DNA from: Oscillospiraceae bacterium
GTDB taxonomy: Bacteria; Bacillota; Clostridia; Oscillospirales; Acutalibacteraceae
Assembly: GCA_015065545.1 (NCBI GenBank)
Contig: SVQA01000004.1
Span: 62,001-126,000 of the forward strand
Reading direction: 5' to 3'
Length of the DNA stretch: 64,000 nt
The notes below the pieces were generated by a model, which was not told the DNA's origin, searched no databases, and worked only from the letters and a program-made list of their open reading frames with translations. The position numbers were made by a program, and so were the translations under genes. Shown here one piece after another: positions 9,094 through 16,712 of this stretch. Each line of letters starts with the position of its first letter. Positions within the stretch are counted from its first letter, which is position 1.

Positions 9094-9657
9094 CTATTTT
9101 TTAATTTTTTCATAATCTTTTCTGACAATACCGTAATGTGCCATATCAAGATATTCTCCAAATCGGGATTTGAATTCTTCTTTGTGAATTCCCTCAAGGG
9201 TAAGTCCACATTTCTGTGCAACTTTGCCCGATGCAGGATTCTTTACCGCGTGGCAAATTGTAATACGGTTAAGTCCGACTTCAGAGAAAAGGAAGTCAAT
9301 AACCGCTTGTGCACTTTCGCTCATAATACCCTTGCCCCAGTAGTCGTAGCCTATGCAGTAACCAAGCTCTGCGGATTCGGATTTTTCGGAAAACTCTACA
9401 ACTGCAATACTGCCTATTACTTTGCCATCGTAAACAATTGCCCATTGATACCAGTCGGGCTTTTCGTAGTCTTTGCACCAGATGTTCAAAAGATTTTTTG
9501 TAGCCTCTTCAGACTCGTGAGGATCCCATGTAAGAAACTTACAGACTCGTTCATCCTTCGCCCAGTTATTATACATTTCTTTTGCATCCTCGGGTGTAAA
9601 TCTTCTCAAAATTAGTCTTTTGGTTTTAAGCTCTTGTGTTCCTTTGTGTGTAAGCAT
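9094..9657 (-). CDS. GNAT N-acetyltransferase (RimJ/RimL-like)
   Basis: 187 aa from the ATG at 9657 (AGGAG ribosome-binding site). The fold is that of the GNAT family, which moves acetyl from acetyl-CoA to an amine. The start LKTKRLILRRFTPEDAKEMY and the AELGYCIGYDYWGKGIMSES segment with the acetyl-CoA-binding Q/R-x-x-G-x-G/A region are typical of the RimJ/RimL subgroup. The substrate is unknown: a ribosomal protein N-terminus, an amino acid or an antibiotic would all fit. It is a single-gene unit between terminators at 9051 and 9681. Confidence 0.88.
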   Translation of the reverse strand: MLTHKGTQELKTKRLILRRFTPEDAKEMYNNWAKDERVCKFLTWDPHESEEATKNLLNIWCKDYEKPDWYQWAIVYDGKVIGSIAVVEFSEKSESAELGYCIGYDYWGKGIMSESAQAVIDFLFSEVGLNRITICHAVKNPASGKVAQKCGLTLEGIHKEEFKSRFGEYLDMAHYGIVRKDYEKIKK

Positions 9658-9680
9658 TTTGCACACTCCTTTCTAAAAAA

Positions 9681-9720
9681 TAAAACAGTGCAAACTTTGA
9701 GTTAAGCTTGCACTGTTTTA
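9681..9720. terminator. Strong terminator hairpin
   Basis: The arms TAAAACAGTGCAA (9681-9693) and TTGCACTGTTTTA (9708-9720) are perfectly complementary over 13 bp. It closes the 36-aa peptide gene read on the minus strand. Confidence 0.8.
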
Positions 9721-9738
9721 TAACCTGTTTTATAAAAA

Positions 9739-9849
9739 TCAGTTTTTGATTTCAGGGTATAACAATGTAAGCCCGATGACAGCTTTGTTATCAGCAGGGA
9801 CCACATACATCATATTCACTTTATTGTTGCGGATTTTAAGCGGAAACAT
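9739..9849 (-). CDS. Small protein of 36 aa, function unknown
   Basis: A short reading frame, MFPLKIRNNKVNMMYVVPAD then NKAVIGLTLLYPEIKN, is too small for usual gene finding. It has every mark of a real gene. There is a near-consensus promoter at 9882-9910, a GGAGGTG ribosome-binding site 5-6 nt before the ATG, and a perfect 13-bp terminator 19 bp after the stop. It has no signal peptide and no clear membrane helix; the C-terminal half is mildly hydrophobic. I do not recognise a family. A small regulatory RNA that happens to contain a frame is an alternative. Confidence 0.65.
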   Translation of the reverse strand: MFPLKIRNNKVNMMYVVPADNKAVIGLTLLYPEIKN

Positions 9850-9881
9850 TGTTACACCTCCGATTTCGATTTTTTTTTGCT

Positions 9882-9910
9882 ATTATACTCTCATAAAATA
9901 GAGCAGTCAA
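9882..9910 (-). promoter_or_regulatory. Strong promoter of the 36-aa peptide gene
   Basis: Minus strand TTGACT (9910-9905), a 17-nt spacer and TATAAT (9887-9882): one mismatch from the sigma-A consensus. It lies 33 bp before the start codon. Confidence 0.75.
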
Positions 9911-9922
9911 GAAGAAAATAAA

Positions 9923-10678
9923 TTATACGCAGAAATATGGATTTTTGCAGACTTTGGATTTAACAAACTCAACGTTTGCAAATTTCTTAGAAAGTTTTTC
10001 TTTAAGAGGGGTTATAACCACATCTTCTGTGTGAAAATGTCCTGCAGTTACAAGGGGTATATCGCAGGCTGCGGCATCAAGATATTCGTGATGCTTTGCT
10101 TCGCCTGTGAGGAAAACATCTGCACCTTTTTCTTTTGCAAGGGCATAAAAATCTGCACCTGCACCGGAGCACATTGCAAGGGTTTTCAGCATTCTTTTTG
10201 AGTCTGTGTATGCGACGCAGGTTGCACCCAAACGAGTTTTGACAAAGCGAGCAAATTTTTGCACAGACATAGCTTCGGGAAGCTTTCCTACAAGCAGAAA
10301 GTCCTCGGCATAGAGAGTGGTATCAGAGAGTGAGAGTGCATTGGCAAGGCAAACATTGACACCGCAGTTTTCGGCAATGTCAAGGTTTGTGTGCAGACAA
10401 AGAGCGGTAATGCCGAATTGAGCTAAGAGATAGGGAATACTGTCAGAAGTCAAAGCTTTAAGAGGATTAAAGATTACAGGGTGGTGGCTTATAATAAGCT
10501 GTGCACCCATATTCTTTGCCTCTTCTGCTACCTCTTTTGTTATATCTAGGGCAAGCAGTACCTTTGTGACCTCTTGTAAGGTGCTGCCTACAAGTACACC
10601 GCAATTGTCAAAATCTGCGGCAGTGCACAGCGGAGCAAAGGTTTCTGTAAAATTCAGTATATCCTTAATGGTTGTCAT
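9923..10678 (-). CDS. Nif3-like dinuclear metal centre protein
   Basis: 251 aa. It belongs to the Nif3/YqfO (DUF34) family of hexameric toroidal proteins with a two-metal site. Metal-ligand motifs are visible: ISHHPVIFNP near residue 65, CLHTNLDIAE near 95, and the C-terminal VTAGHFHTED. The proposed role as GTP cyclohydrolase I type 2 is not firmly established. The ATG overlaps the trmK stop by 4 nt (ATGA). This trmK-nif3 pairing is common in Firmicutes and supports both calls. Confidence 0.92.
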   Translation of the reverse strand: MTTIKDILNFTETFAPLCTAADFDNCGVLVGSTLQEVTKVLLALDITKEVAEEAKNMGAQLIISHHPVIFNPLKALTSDSIPYLLAQFGITALCLHTNLDIAENCGVNVCLANALSLSDTTLYAEDFLLVGKLPEAMSVQKFARFVKTRLGATCVAYTDSKRMLKTLAMCSGAGADFYALAKEKGADVFLTGEAKHHEYLDAAACDIPLVTAGHFHTEDVVITPLKEKLSKKFANVEFVKSKVCKNPYFCV

Positions 10679-11340
10679 AAGTTTTCGAGCCTCTTTTCTA
10701 TCTGTTGTGCAAGTTCACTGTAACGGCTGTCTGATGCACTTCTCTTTTTAAGAATTGAAACTTGTTTTCTGAGAAAAACCACATCGTCTTCATTCTCTTC
10801 GGGACACAGCTTACCTGCGTAAGAAAAATACTCTGTGCAGGGTGTGCTGTGACCTGTGAAATGCACACAAAAAATCGTGTATGGTTTGCCCTCAGCAATA
10901 CAGCATTTCTGCTCTGTGATTTCAAAACCATTATCATAAAGATAAGAGATAACTCTCTCTGATTTTGTCATTGGCTGAAGAATAAGCCTTTTGCTTTCAT
11001 CCTTAAGCCATTGTGCATCAGAGATGATTCCTATGATAGTATCTGCACCCATACCTGCAATAACAATATCGGTTACTTCATCTGCTTTGATTTCTTTAAG
11101 ACCGTTTGAAAGTCTTGTGGAAACTATGTGGGCGGCATCGTATTTGTCGATGGTCTGCTTGCCACGGCTTAATGGGTCTGCATTTATATCTGCGGCAATG
11201 GCGGACTCAATCTTGCCGGATAAGGCAAGATACACAGGCAGATAAGCGTGGTCGGTACCTATATCTGCAAGCTTTGCGCCGACTCTTACGAGCTCGGCGC
11301 AAAGAGAAAGTCTGCTGTCAAGTGAGAATGGAATCTGCAT
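10675..11340 (-). CDS. trmK: tRNA (adenine22-N1)-methyltransferase TrmK
   Basis: 221 aa. It methylates A22 in tRNA with SAM. The N-terminal motif GAKLADIGTDHAYLPVYL is the SAM-binding signature of the TrmK (YqfN) family, followed by IAADINADPLSRGKQTI and DIVIAGMGADTI. It starts 8 bp after the DUF1858 stop and no Shine-Dalgarno sequence is visible in the gap. Translation may therefore depend on read-through of ribosomes from upstream. It is coupled to nif3 by an ATGA overlap. Confidence 0.93.
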   Translation of the reverse strand: MQIPFSLDSRLSLCAELVRVGAKLADIGTDHAYLPVYLALSGKIESAIAADINADPLSRGKQTIDKYDAAHIVSTRLSNGLKEIKADEVTDIVIAGMGADTIIGIISDAQWLKDESKRLILQPMTKSERVISYLYDNGFEITEQKCCIAEGKPYTIFCVHFTGHSTPCTEYFSYAGKLCPEENEDDVVFLRKQVSILKKRSASDSRYSELAQQIEKRLENL

Positions 11341-11348
11341 ATTAAGAA

Positions 11349-11543
11349 TTATGCAATTGCTTCGTTAAGCTTTGCTACAAGCTCCTCAGCATTTGTGCCG
11401 TGAACCTGACAAGCCTGCTCGATTGTTTCGCCTCTTGCGGCAGGGCAGCCGAGGCAGTGCATACCGATTGCAAAGAAATGCTCTGCTGTTTCGGGATACA
11501 TATCAAGTACATCGCCGATAATGGAATCTTTTGTAATAGTCAT
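11349..11543 (-). CDS. DUF1858 domain protein
   Basis: 64 aa from the ATG at 11543, with GGAGGTA ahead of it. It matches the small DUF1858 proteins often found near hybrid-cluster or redox genes. The core is DVLDMYPETAEHFFAIGMHC followed by LGCPAARGETIEQACQVHG. The CxxC pair (MHCLGCPA) could form a redox disulfide or bind metal. It leads the operon with trmK and nif3. Function is not established; the co-location may be only transcriptional convenience. Confidence 0.88.
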   Translation of the reverse strand: MTITKDSIIGDVLDMYPETAEHFFAIGMHCLGCPAARGETIEQACQVHGTNAEELVAKLNEAIA

Positions 11544-11696
11544 AATAAATACCTCCAAATGAAAAACTAACACATTGATTTAAATTTCATTATAGCACCT
11601 TTTTCGATAAATTACTACAGTTTTATAAAAATTTTAGTTTCCAAATAAACACTACACAAGCAACAGAATAAAAAGTGATAAGTTTTATTTCTGCTA

Positions 11697-11725
11697 TTGA
11701 CATTTACGAATAAGGAGTTTATAAT
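11697..11725 (+). promoter_or_regulatory. Perfect consensus promoter of the 43-aa peptide gene
   Basis: TTGACA (11697-11702), a 17-nt spacer and TATAAT (11720-11725) match the sigma-A consensus at all 12 positions. The expected transcript starts near 11732. Confidence 0.85.
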
Positions 11726-11757
11726 TACATTGGAATAAATTAAATGTGAGAGGTGTA

Positions 11758-11889
11758 ATGATGAAGAAGTTTTACGAAGCAGCAGAAATGGATATAGTTC
11801 TTTTTGATGACAAGGGTGTTATTGTTGCAAGCGAAGAAGTATTCGTGCCTTCTATCACACAGGAGGACAACGAAACAGAGATTCTTTAA
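11758..11889 (+). CDS. Small protein of 43 aa, function unknown
   Basis: A short frame, MMKKFYEAAEMDIVLFDDKG then VIVASEEVFVPSITQEDNET and EIL, with two adjacent ATGs and a GAGAGGTG ribosome-binding site. It follows a perfect promoter and ends 35 bp before a GC-rich terminator, so it is a complete monocistronic unit. It resembles the many tiny 'MKK-Y/F-E-x-P/A-x-[ML]-[DE]-[IV]' proteins of Oscillospiraceae and related Firmicutes, whose role is unknown. It is acidic at the C-terminus and has no signal peptide, cysteines or membrane helix. A ribosomally made peptide precursor is conceivable, but no maturation enzyme lies nearby. Confidence 0.75.
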   Translation: MMKKFYEAAEMDIVLFDDKGVIVASEEVFVPSITQEDNETEIL

Positions 11890-11924
11890 TCTGCTGTAAA
11901 CTTAAAAGCATAGCAAATATTTAC

Positions 11925-11955
11925 GGGACTTTGGATTGAATCCGGAGTCCCTTTT
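11925..11955 (+). terminator. Terminator of the 43-aa peptide gene
   Basis: GGGACT (11925-11930) pairs with AGTCCC (11946-11951), with inner GGAT/ATCC pairing; TTTT follows. Confidence 0.8.
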
Positions 11956-11997
11956 GCTTTTGTGCGGTTTATAAGGTATGTGATACTTTTGTAAGGA

Positions 11998-12112
11998 AGT
12001 GCATCTGCCTCATCCGAGCCATTGGTGTTGCCCATATTCTCCTTGAGGAGAAGCTTGTGATAAAGTGCACTGCTGTGTCACGCACACTATGAGAATTGTC
12101 GGGCTGCAGCTG
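11998..12112. repeat. Possible degenerate repeat element, no gene
   Basis: This gene-free stretch contains the palindrome TTCTCCTTGAGGAGAAG near 12033-12053 and a CTCATCC / CCATTGG context. It is reminiscent of decayed palindromic elements common in Oscillospiraceae genomes. No second copy of the exact sequence was noticed in the window. The assignment rests on resemblance only. Confidence 0.25.
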
Positions 12113-12130
12113 TGTGTACTTCTGAATACA

Positions 12131-12165
12131 GAAAACCCCCGAGGAAAATTCCTTGGGGGTTTGTA
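12131..12165 (-). terminator. Terminator after the zinc-ribbon gene
   Basis: AACCCCC...GGGGGTT with inner AGGAA/TTCCT pairing. It is followed on the minus strand by TTTTC, downstream of the stop at 12203. Confidence 0.75.
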
Positions 12166-12202
12166 CACAAAATGAATTTCCGGGAACCGATGTCCGAAGT
12201 TA

Positions 12203-12487
12203 TTATTCTGCGTCTGTGCCTCTTCTCTTGTCCAGACATGCTTTGCAGTAGTAGTCCTTGCCCTCCATAGGAGCGAAAGGAATGCTGTCCTCTGCACCGC
12301 AATCTGCGCAAATGATAGCATGTCTCTCTCTTGCGGGTCTGCCTGCGTTCTTGCGAGCCATTCTGCAAGCTTTGCAGCGCTGAGGCTCATTTGCAAGGCC
12401 TTTTTCTGCATAGAATTCCTGCTCACCTGCGGAGAATACAAATTCCTCGCCGCAATCCTTGCAAATGATTGTTTTGTCTTCGTACAT
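12203..12487 (-). CDS. Zinc-ribbon protein with three CxxC motifs
   Basis: 94 aa, probably soluble. Three CxxC knuckles are visible: CKDCGEEFVFSAGEQEF, RCKACRMARK, and the pair CADCGAE / YCKACLDKR. The first part matches the small 'probable zinc-binding domain' found in many Firmicutes proteins (CxxCG, then F-x-x-GEQ-x-FY). The second half is an independent four-cysteine ribbon. Such proteins may bind nucleic acid or protein, but no function is assigned. The ribosome-binding site is GAGGTA, and a terminator follows at 12131. Confidence 0.8.
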   Translation of the reverse strand: MYEDKTIICKDCGEEFVFSAGEQEFYAEKGLANEPQRCKACRMARKNAGRPARERHAIICADCGAEDSIPFAPMEGKDYYCKACLDKRRGTDAE

Positions 12488-12569
12488 GGGTTTTTACCTC
12501 ACTTTGGAAAATAATATTTTTATCCCGGGTCGGAGTTGCCGCCTTGGGACATATATACATAATGAATAA

Positions 12570-13154
12570 TTATTGCTCTGCGATTTTTCGCCTTATGCGA
12601 ACGAGAGCATTGTCAACGGATTTGGATGATACCGAAAGCTTCTTTGCGATTTCGGTGTAAGAAAAGCCTGAAAGGTAGAGCTTTAAAACATTCTGTTCCA
12701 AATGGGAGAGCTTATTCTTTAAAAAAGCTCTGAAATCATTTGAGCTTTCCTGCTCCATTAAGAGAGTTTCAGGGTTTTGTCTGTTATGGTCAGAAATCTC
12801 AATATCCTCAATAGGAACAAGCTTGTCCGTGGGGATTGTGCTTTTGGCATTAGCCTTGCGGATAACAGAGAGAAAACGATTGCTTATACACACGGCAGCG
12901 AAGTTTTTGAAGCTTGCTTTTTTCTCGTCTGCACTAAAGGCTTTGCAAGCACTTAGAAGAGCAATCAAACCCTCCTGCATAAAGTCAGATTGATCAAATC
13001 CGACAGCAGAATAATTAAGTGCGATTGTACTTATAAGTCCGCGGTATCTGTTGGTAATTTCTTCAAATGCTGCCTGATTTCCTTTTTTGATTTCAAAGGA
13101 AAGTTCTGCATCCGAACAGGTCGAAAAGTCAGGCTGTAATTTTTGGTTTTCCAA
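12570..13154 (-). CDS. Sigma-70 family factor, SigH-like
   Basis: 194 aa. Region 2 is visible (NRYRGLISTIALNYS, then DQSDFMQEGLIALLSACKAF), with the -10 recognition helix in FKNFAAVCISNRFLSVIRKA. Region 4 has the helix-turn-helix SYTEIAKKLSVSSKSVDNAL followed by RIRRKI. The VSSKSVDNALVRIRRK ending is characteristic of the SigH group, which in spore formers controls early stationary-phase and sporulation genes. Whether this organism sporulates cannot be told here. It is a single gene, divergent from comM/yifB. Confidence 0.85.
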   Translation of the reverse strand: MENQKLQPDFSTCSDAELSFEIKKGNQAAFEEITNRYRGLISTIALNYSAVGFDQSDFMQEGLIALLSACKAFSADEKKASFKNFAAVCISNRFLSVIRKANAKSTIPTDKLVPIEDIEISDHNRQNPETLLMEQESSNDFRAFLKNKLSHLEQNVLKLYLSGFSYTEIAKKLSVSSKSVDNALVRIRRKIAEQ

Positions 13155-13390
13155 GCTGATACCTCACAATGCCAATAATACATCTTAATTGTACTCTAAT
13201 AAAAAATTGGAGTCAACTGAGTTTTGTATTTTTGGTCATTATTCCCCATAGAATATACAAAATAGCCAAAACACAACGGTGTTTTTTGTGTGGATAATAA
13301 TGGGATTTGGTGCTATAATTATAGAATAACACACCCCTTGTGTCGAATTGTGTACAGGTATGTAATCAAGGTTTAATTTTGGAGGCTTCT

Positions 13391-14917
13391 ATGGTAGTTA
13401 AATGCAACAGTGTAGGCTTGTTTGGTATGGACGGATATATGGTAGAAGTGGAGGCAGATGTGTCGGGCGGAATGCCTGCCTTCGACATTGTAGGACTGCC
13501 TGATGCGGCTGTAAGAGAAAGCCGTGACAGAGTACGCACTGCTATGCATAATTGCGGATACGGATTTCCTGTTTCACGCATTACCGTAAACCTTGCTCCT
13601 GCAGATGTTAAAAAGGCAGGACCCCTTTACGATTTACCTATACTTGTTGCAATAATGAAGGCGACCGACCAGATAAGCACGGATATTTCCGACAGTGCTT
13701 TTTTGGGTGAGCTTTCTCTTGCGGGAGAGGTAAGGTCTGTCTGTGGTATTTTGCCTATGGCAATAAAAGCAAAAGAGTGCGGTGTAAAGAAGCTCTATGT
13801 GCCTGCTGATGACAGTGTGCAGGGTGCCGTGGTTGAGGGAATTGAGGTTTATCCCGTTAAGAACGTGCCTCAGCTTATTGCTCATCTTCAGGGAAGAATA
13901 CTTATTGAAAAAGCAAAGGCAACACAGATAGAAGCAGCAGAGGGCTTTGTGCCCGATTTCTCTCAGGTAAAGGGTCAGTTTGAAGCAAAGCGTGCTTTGG
14001 AGATTGCGGCGGCAGGCGGACATAATGTTCTGTTTATCGGCCCTCCCGGCTCGGGCAAAAGTATGCTTGCAAAACGCATACCCTCAATTCTTCCCGATAT
14101 GACCTTTGAGGAAAGAATCGAAACCTCTAAAATACACTCTGTTGCAGGAACACTTCCCAAGGGTCAGCCTCTGGTTAGTGAGCGTCCCTTCAGAAATCCC
14201 CATCATACCGTATCTGCGGTAAGCCTTTCAGGTGGAGGAACAATTCCAAAGCCCGGTGAGATTTCTCTTGCACATAACGGAGTGCTGTTTCTTGATGAGT
14301 TACCCGAGTTTTCCCGCAATACTCTGGAGGTTCTCAGACAGCCTATGGAGGACGGAGCGGTGACTGTTGCAAGAGTACATTCCACTGTAAGTTACCCCTG
14401 CAGTGTTATGTTCGTTGCGGCTATGAATCCTTGTCCCTGCGGATACTTTGAACATCCCAAAAAGAAATGTACTTGCTCAAGTAACGCGATACACAAATAT
14501 CTTTCCAAGGTTTCTGGGCCTCTTCTTGACAGAATAGATATTCATGTAGAGGTTCCTCCCGTTGAGTACGACGACCTGACCGATTATAACGAAGCAGAGT
14601 CCTCTGCAGAGATTCGCAAGCGAGTGAATGCGGCAAGGCTTATTCAGACAGAGCGTTTCAAGGGTACAAACATAACCTGTAATGCAAGAATTACCGCAGA
14701 TGTTTTCAGAACCGTATGTGCAACGGACGATAAAGCACAAGAGGTTTTACGCAAAGCTTTTGATAAATTGGGACTGTCTGCAAGAGCATACGACAGGGTG
14801 CTGAAGGTTGCCCGTACCATAGCAGACCTTGATAAAAGCGAGGTTATAAAAGCAGAGCACATTCTTGAGGCGGTTCAGTATCGTGCTCTTGACAAAAAGT
14901 ACTGGTCCAACACCTGA
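13391..14917 (+). CDS. YifB/ComM-type Mg-chelatase-like AAA ATPase
   Basis: 508 aa from the ATG at 13391, preceded by GGAGG at 5 nt; the frame is open further upstream but lacks a better start. The N-terminal ChlI-like subdomain (MVVKCNSVGLFGMDGYMVEV) is followed by the AAA core with Walker A GPPGSGKSMLAKR and Walker B GVLFLDELPEF. A cysteine-rich segment, MNPCPCGYFEHPKKKCTCS, comes next, with the C-terminal Mg_chelatase_C region last. ComM in transformable species is a branch-migration helicase that helps integrate incoming DNA. That role is plausible here but not shown. Confidence 0.93.
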   Translation: MVVKCNSVGLFGMDGYMVEVEADVSGGMPAFDIVGLPDAAVRESRDRVRTAMHNCGYGFPVSRITVNLAPADVKKAGPLYDLPILVAIMKATDQISTDISDSAFLGELSLAGEVRSVCGILPMAIKAKECGVKKLYVPADDSVQGAVVEGIEVYPVKNVPQLIAHLQGRILIEKAKATQIEAAEGFVPDFSQVKGQFEAKRALEIAAAGGHNVLFIGPPGSGKSMLAKRIPSILPDMTFEERIETSKIHSVAGTLPKGQPLVSERPFRNPHHTVSAVSLSGGGTIPKPGEISLAHNGVLFLDELPEFSRNTLEVLRQPMEDGAVTVARVHSTVSYPCSVMFVAAMNPCPCGYFEHPKKKCTCSSNAIHKYLSKVSGPLLDRIDIHVEVPPVEYDDLTDYNEAESSAEIRKRVNAARLIQTERFKGTNITCNARITADVFRTVCATDDKAQEVLRKAFDKLGLSARAYDRVLKVARTIADLDKSEVIKAEHILEAVQYRALDKKYWSNT

Positions 14918-15337
14918 TTTTGCCAAAACCCTCCTTGTGCATTCTGTATACATACCTGCCTACATCTTGTGGTAGTTAGGCTTATTTTGGTAATATATGG
15001 AGATATTATGTGATTGGGTTAGTAAAAACAGCACAAAAACAAATGTATGTTCTAACAATCGAAGAAACTTTTACAAAAAATAGTTACAGTTCAAAATATC
15101 GGTTGACATTGAGTCATTTCTGTATTATTATTTGAATGTTGGATAATGGTTAATTTCGCTAAAATCCATTTTTCTCTTTTGTTTAATACTGACAAAGATA
15201 AAATCGGTGAAAATTTTTAGAAATACCCTTATTTTTACCGCTTTTATAAAACTTCTGGTTAGACTGTTTTTTGATACATAAAATTACTACAAACCGTGTC
15301 TATCCCCTAATTTTTATGATTATCGGAGTGTGCAGAT
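14918..15337 (+). other. 420-bp intergenic region and murA leader
   Basis: There is no convincing reading frame. A weak hairpin around 14957-14985 (GCCTAC...GTAGTTAGGC) followed by TTATTTT may terminate the comM transcript. The second half holds the murA promoter at 15103-15131 and a ~200-nt AT-rich untranslated leader in which I see no known riboswitch. Confidence 0.5.
15103..15131 (+). promoter_or_regulatory. Probable promoter of murA
   Basis: TTGACA (15103-15108), a 17-nt spacer and TATTAT (15126-15131). The long leader to the start codon at 15338 is unusual. Confidence 0.6.
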
Positions 15338-16630
15338 TTGGAAAGATATATAATTAACGGCGGCAAGCCTCTTGTGGGGGAGGTTACAATCAGCGGTGCA
15401 AAAAACGCTGCAGTTGCAATTATTCCTGCAACAATCCTCTGTGATGAGCCCTGCCGCATTGAAAATGTTCCCAATATAAGTGACGTAAACCTTATTGCAA
15501 GAATTCTTCAGAATTTAGGTGCAAAGGTTCAGCGAGTAAATAAACATACACTTGATATAGACCCCAGACCCATCAACACCTGCTCGGCAACTGATGATTC
15601 TGTTCGCGGTATGAGAGCATCCTATTACCTTTTGGGTGCACTTATCGGCAGATGGGGCAAAGCAAAGGTAGCCCTTCCCGGCGGCTGTAACTTCGGACTT
15701 CGTCCCATTGACCAGCACCTCAAGGGCTTTGAGGCTATGGGTGCAGACTGTCAGCTTGTGGGCGGTGCCATTGTTGAGGCAAAGTGCGAGGGCAAAGTAC
15801 AGGGTGCACAGATTTATCTTGATACTGTATCTGTGGGTACAACCATGAATCTGATGCTTGCGGCTGTTAAGGCTCAGGGTCAGACTATCATCGAGAATGC
15901 CGCAAAAGAGCCTCACATAGTTGACCTTGCAAACTTCCTTAACTCCATGGGTGCAAATATCCGTGGTGCAGGTACAGACGTTATCAAAATCCGCGGTGTT
16001 GATTACCTCCACGGCATAACATATTCCATCATTCCCGACCAGATTGAAGCAGGCACCTATATGGCGGCAGTTGCTGCTACAAGAGGCAAGCTTCTGGTTA
16101 AGAATGTTACTCCCAAGCACCTTGATTCCATTACAGCAAAGCTTGAGGAAATCGGCGTGTCTGTTGAGGAGTTTGACGAAGCAGTACTTATTGACGCAAC
16201 AAACAGAAGCTTAAAGCGTTGCAACATTAAGACAATGCCTCATCCCGGTTTCCCCACTGATTGCCAGCCTCAGTTTGTGGCTATGCTCACAACTGTAAAC
16301 GGTACATCCATTGTTACCGAGAATGTTTGGGATAACCGCTACCAGTATATAAGAGAGCTTCTTTTAATGGGTGCCAATATTTCTGTAGAGGGCAGAGTTG
16401 CTATCGTTGATGGTGACAGCCAGCTTCACGGTGCTCCTGTTAAAGCTACCGACCTGCGTGCGGGTGCCGCTCTTATTATTGCAGGTCTTGTTGCAAGCGG
16501 TACAACAGAGATTTCTTCCATCCACTACATTGAGAGAGGTTACGAGGAAATTATCGAAAAACTCTGTGCCCTTGGTGCAGATATTAAGAAACAGTACGTC
16601 CCCGAAGAGGACGCTGCAGTTACAGCATAA
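15338..16630 (+). CDS. murA: UDP-N-acetylglucosamine 1-carboxyvinyltransferase MurA
   Basis: 430 aa with a TTG start at 15338 and GGAGTG 7 nt upstream. MurA transfers enolpyruvate from PEP to UDP-GlcNAc, the first committed step of peptidoglycan synthesis. Substrate residues K22 (SGAKNAAV) and the catalytic C117 (LPGGCNFGLRPID) are present, so the enzyme should be fosfomycin-sensitive as far as this cysteine decides. Length is normal. Firmicutes often carry two paralogues; only one lies in this window. A terminator follows at 16646. Confidence 0.96.
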   Translation: MERYIINGGKPLVGEVTISGAKNAAVAIIPATILCDEPCRIENVPNISDVNLIARILQNLGAKVQRVNKHTLDIDPRPINTCSATDDSVRGMRASYYLLGALIGRWGKAKVALPGGCNFGLRPIDQHLKGFEAMGADCQLVGGAIVEAKCEGKVQGAQIYLDTVSVGTTMNLMLAAVKAQGQTIIENAAKEPHIVDLANFLNSMGANIRGAGTDVIKIRGVDYLHGITYSIIPDQIEAGTYMAAVAATRGKLLVKNVTPKHLDSITAKLEEIGVSVEEFDEAVLIDATNRSLKRCNIKTMPHPGFPTDCQPQFVAMLTTVNGTSIVTENVWDNRYQYIRELLLMGANISVEGRVAIVDGDSQLHGAPVKATDLRAGAALIIAGLVASGTTEISSIHYIERGYEEIIEKLCALGADIKKQYVPEEDAAVTA

Positions 16631-16645
16631 TCTTACTGATTTTAT

Positions 16646-16676
16646 CAGGGGTACAAATTGTACCCCTGCTTTTTTT
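16646..16676 (+). terminator. Terminator of murA
   Basis: CAGGGGTACA and TGTACCCCTG form a 10-bp stem (16646-16668), followed by CTTTTTTT. Confidence 0.85.
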
Positions 16677-16712
16677 ATAAGGAATAGGATTTAAGTTTGA
16701 GAGGATACTATT

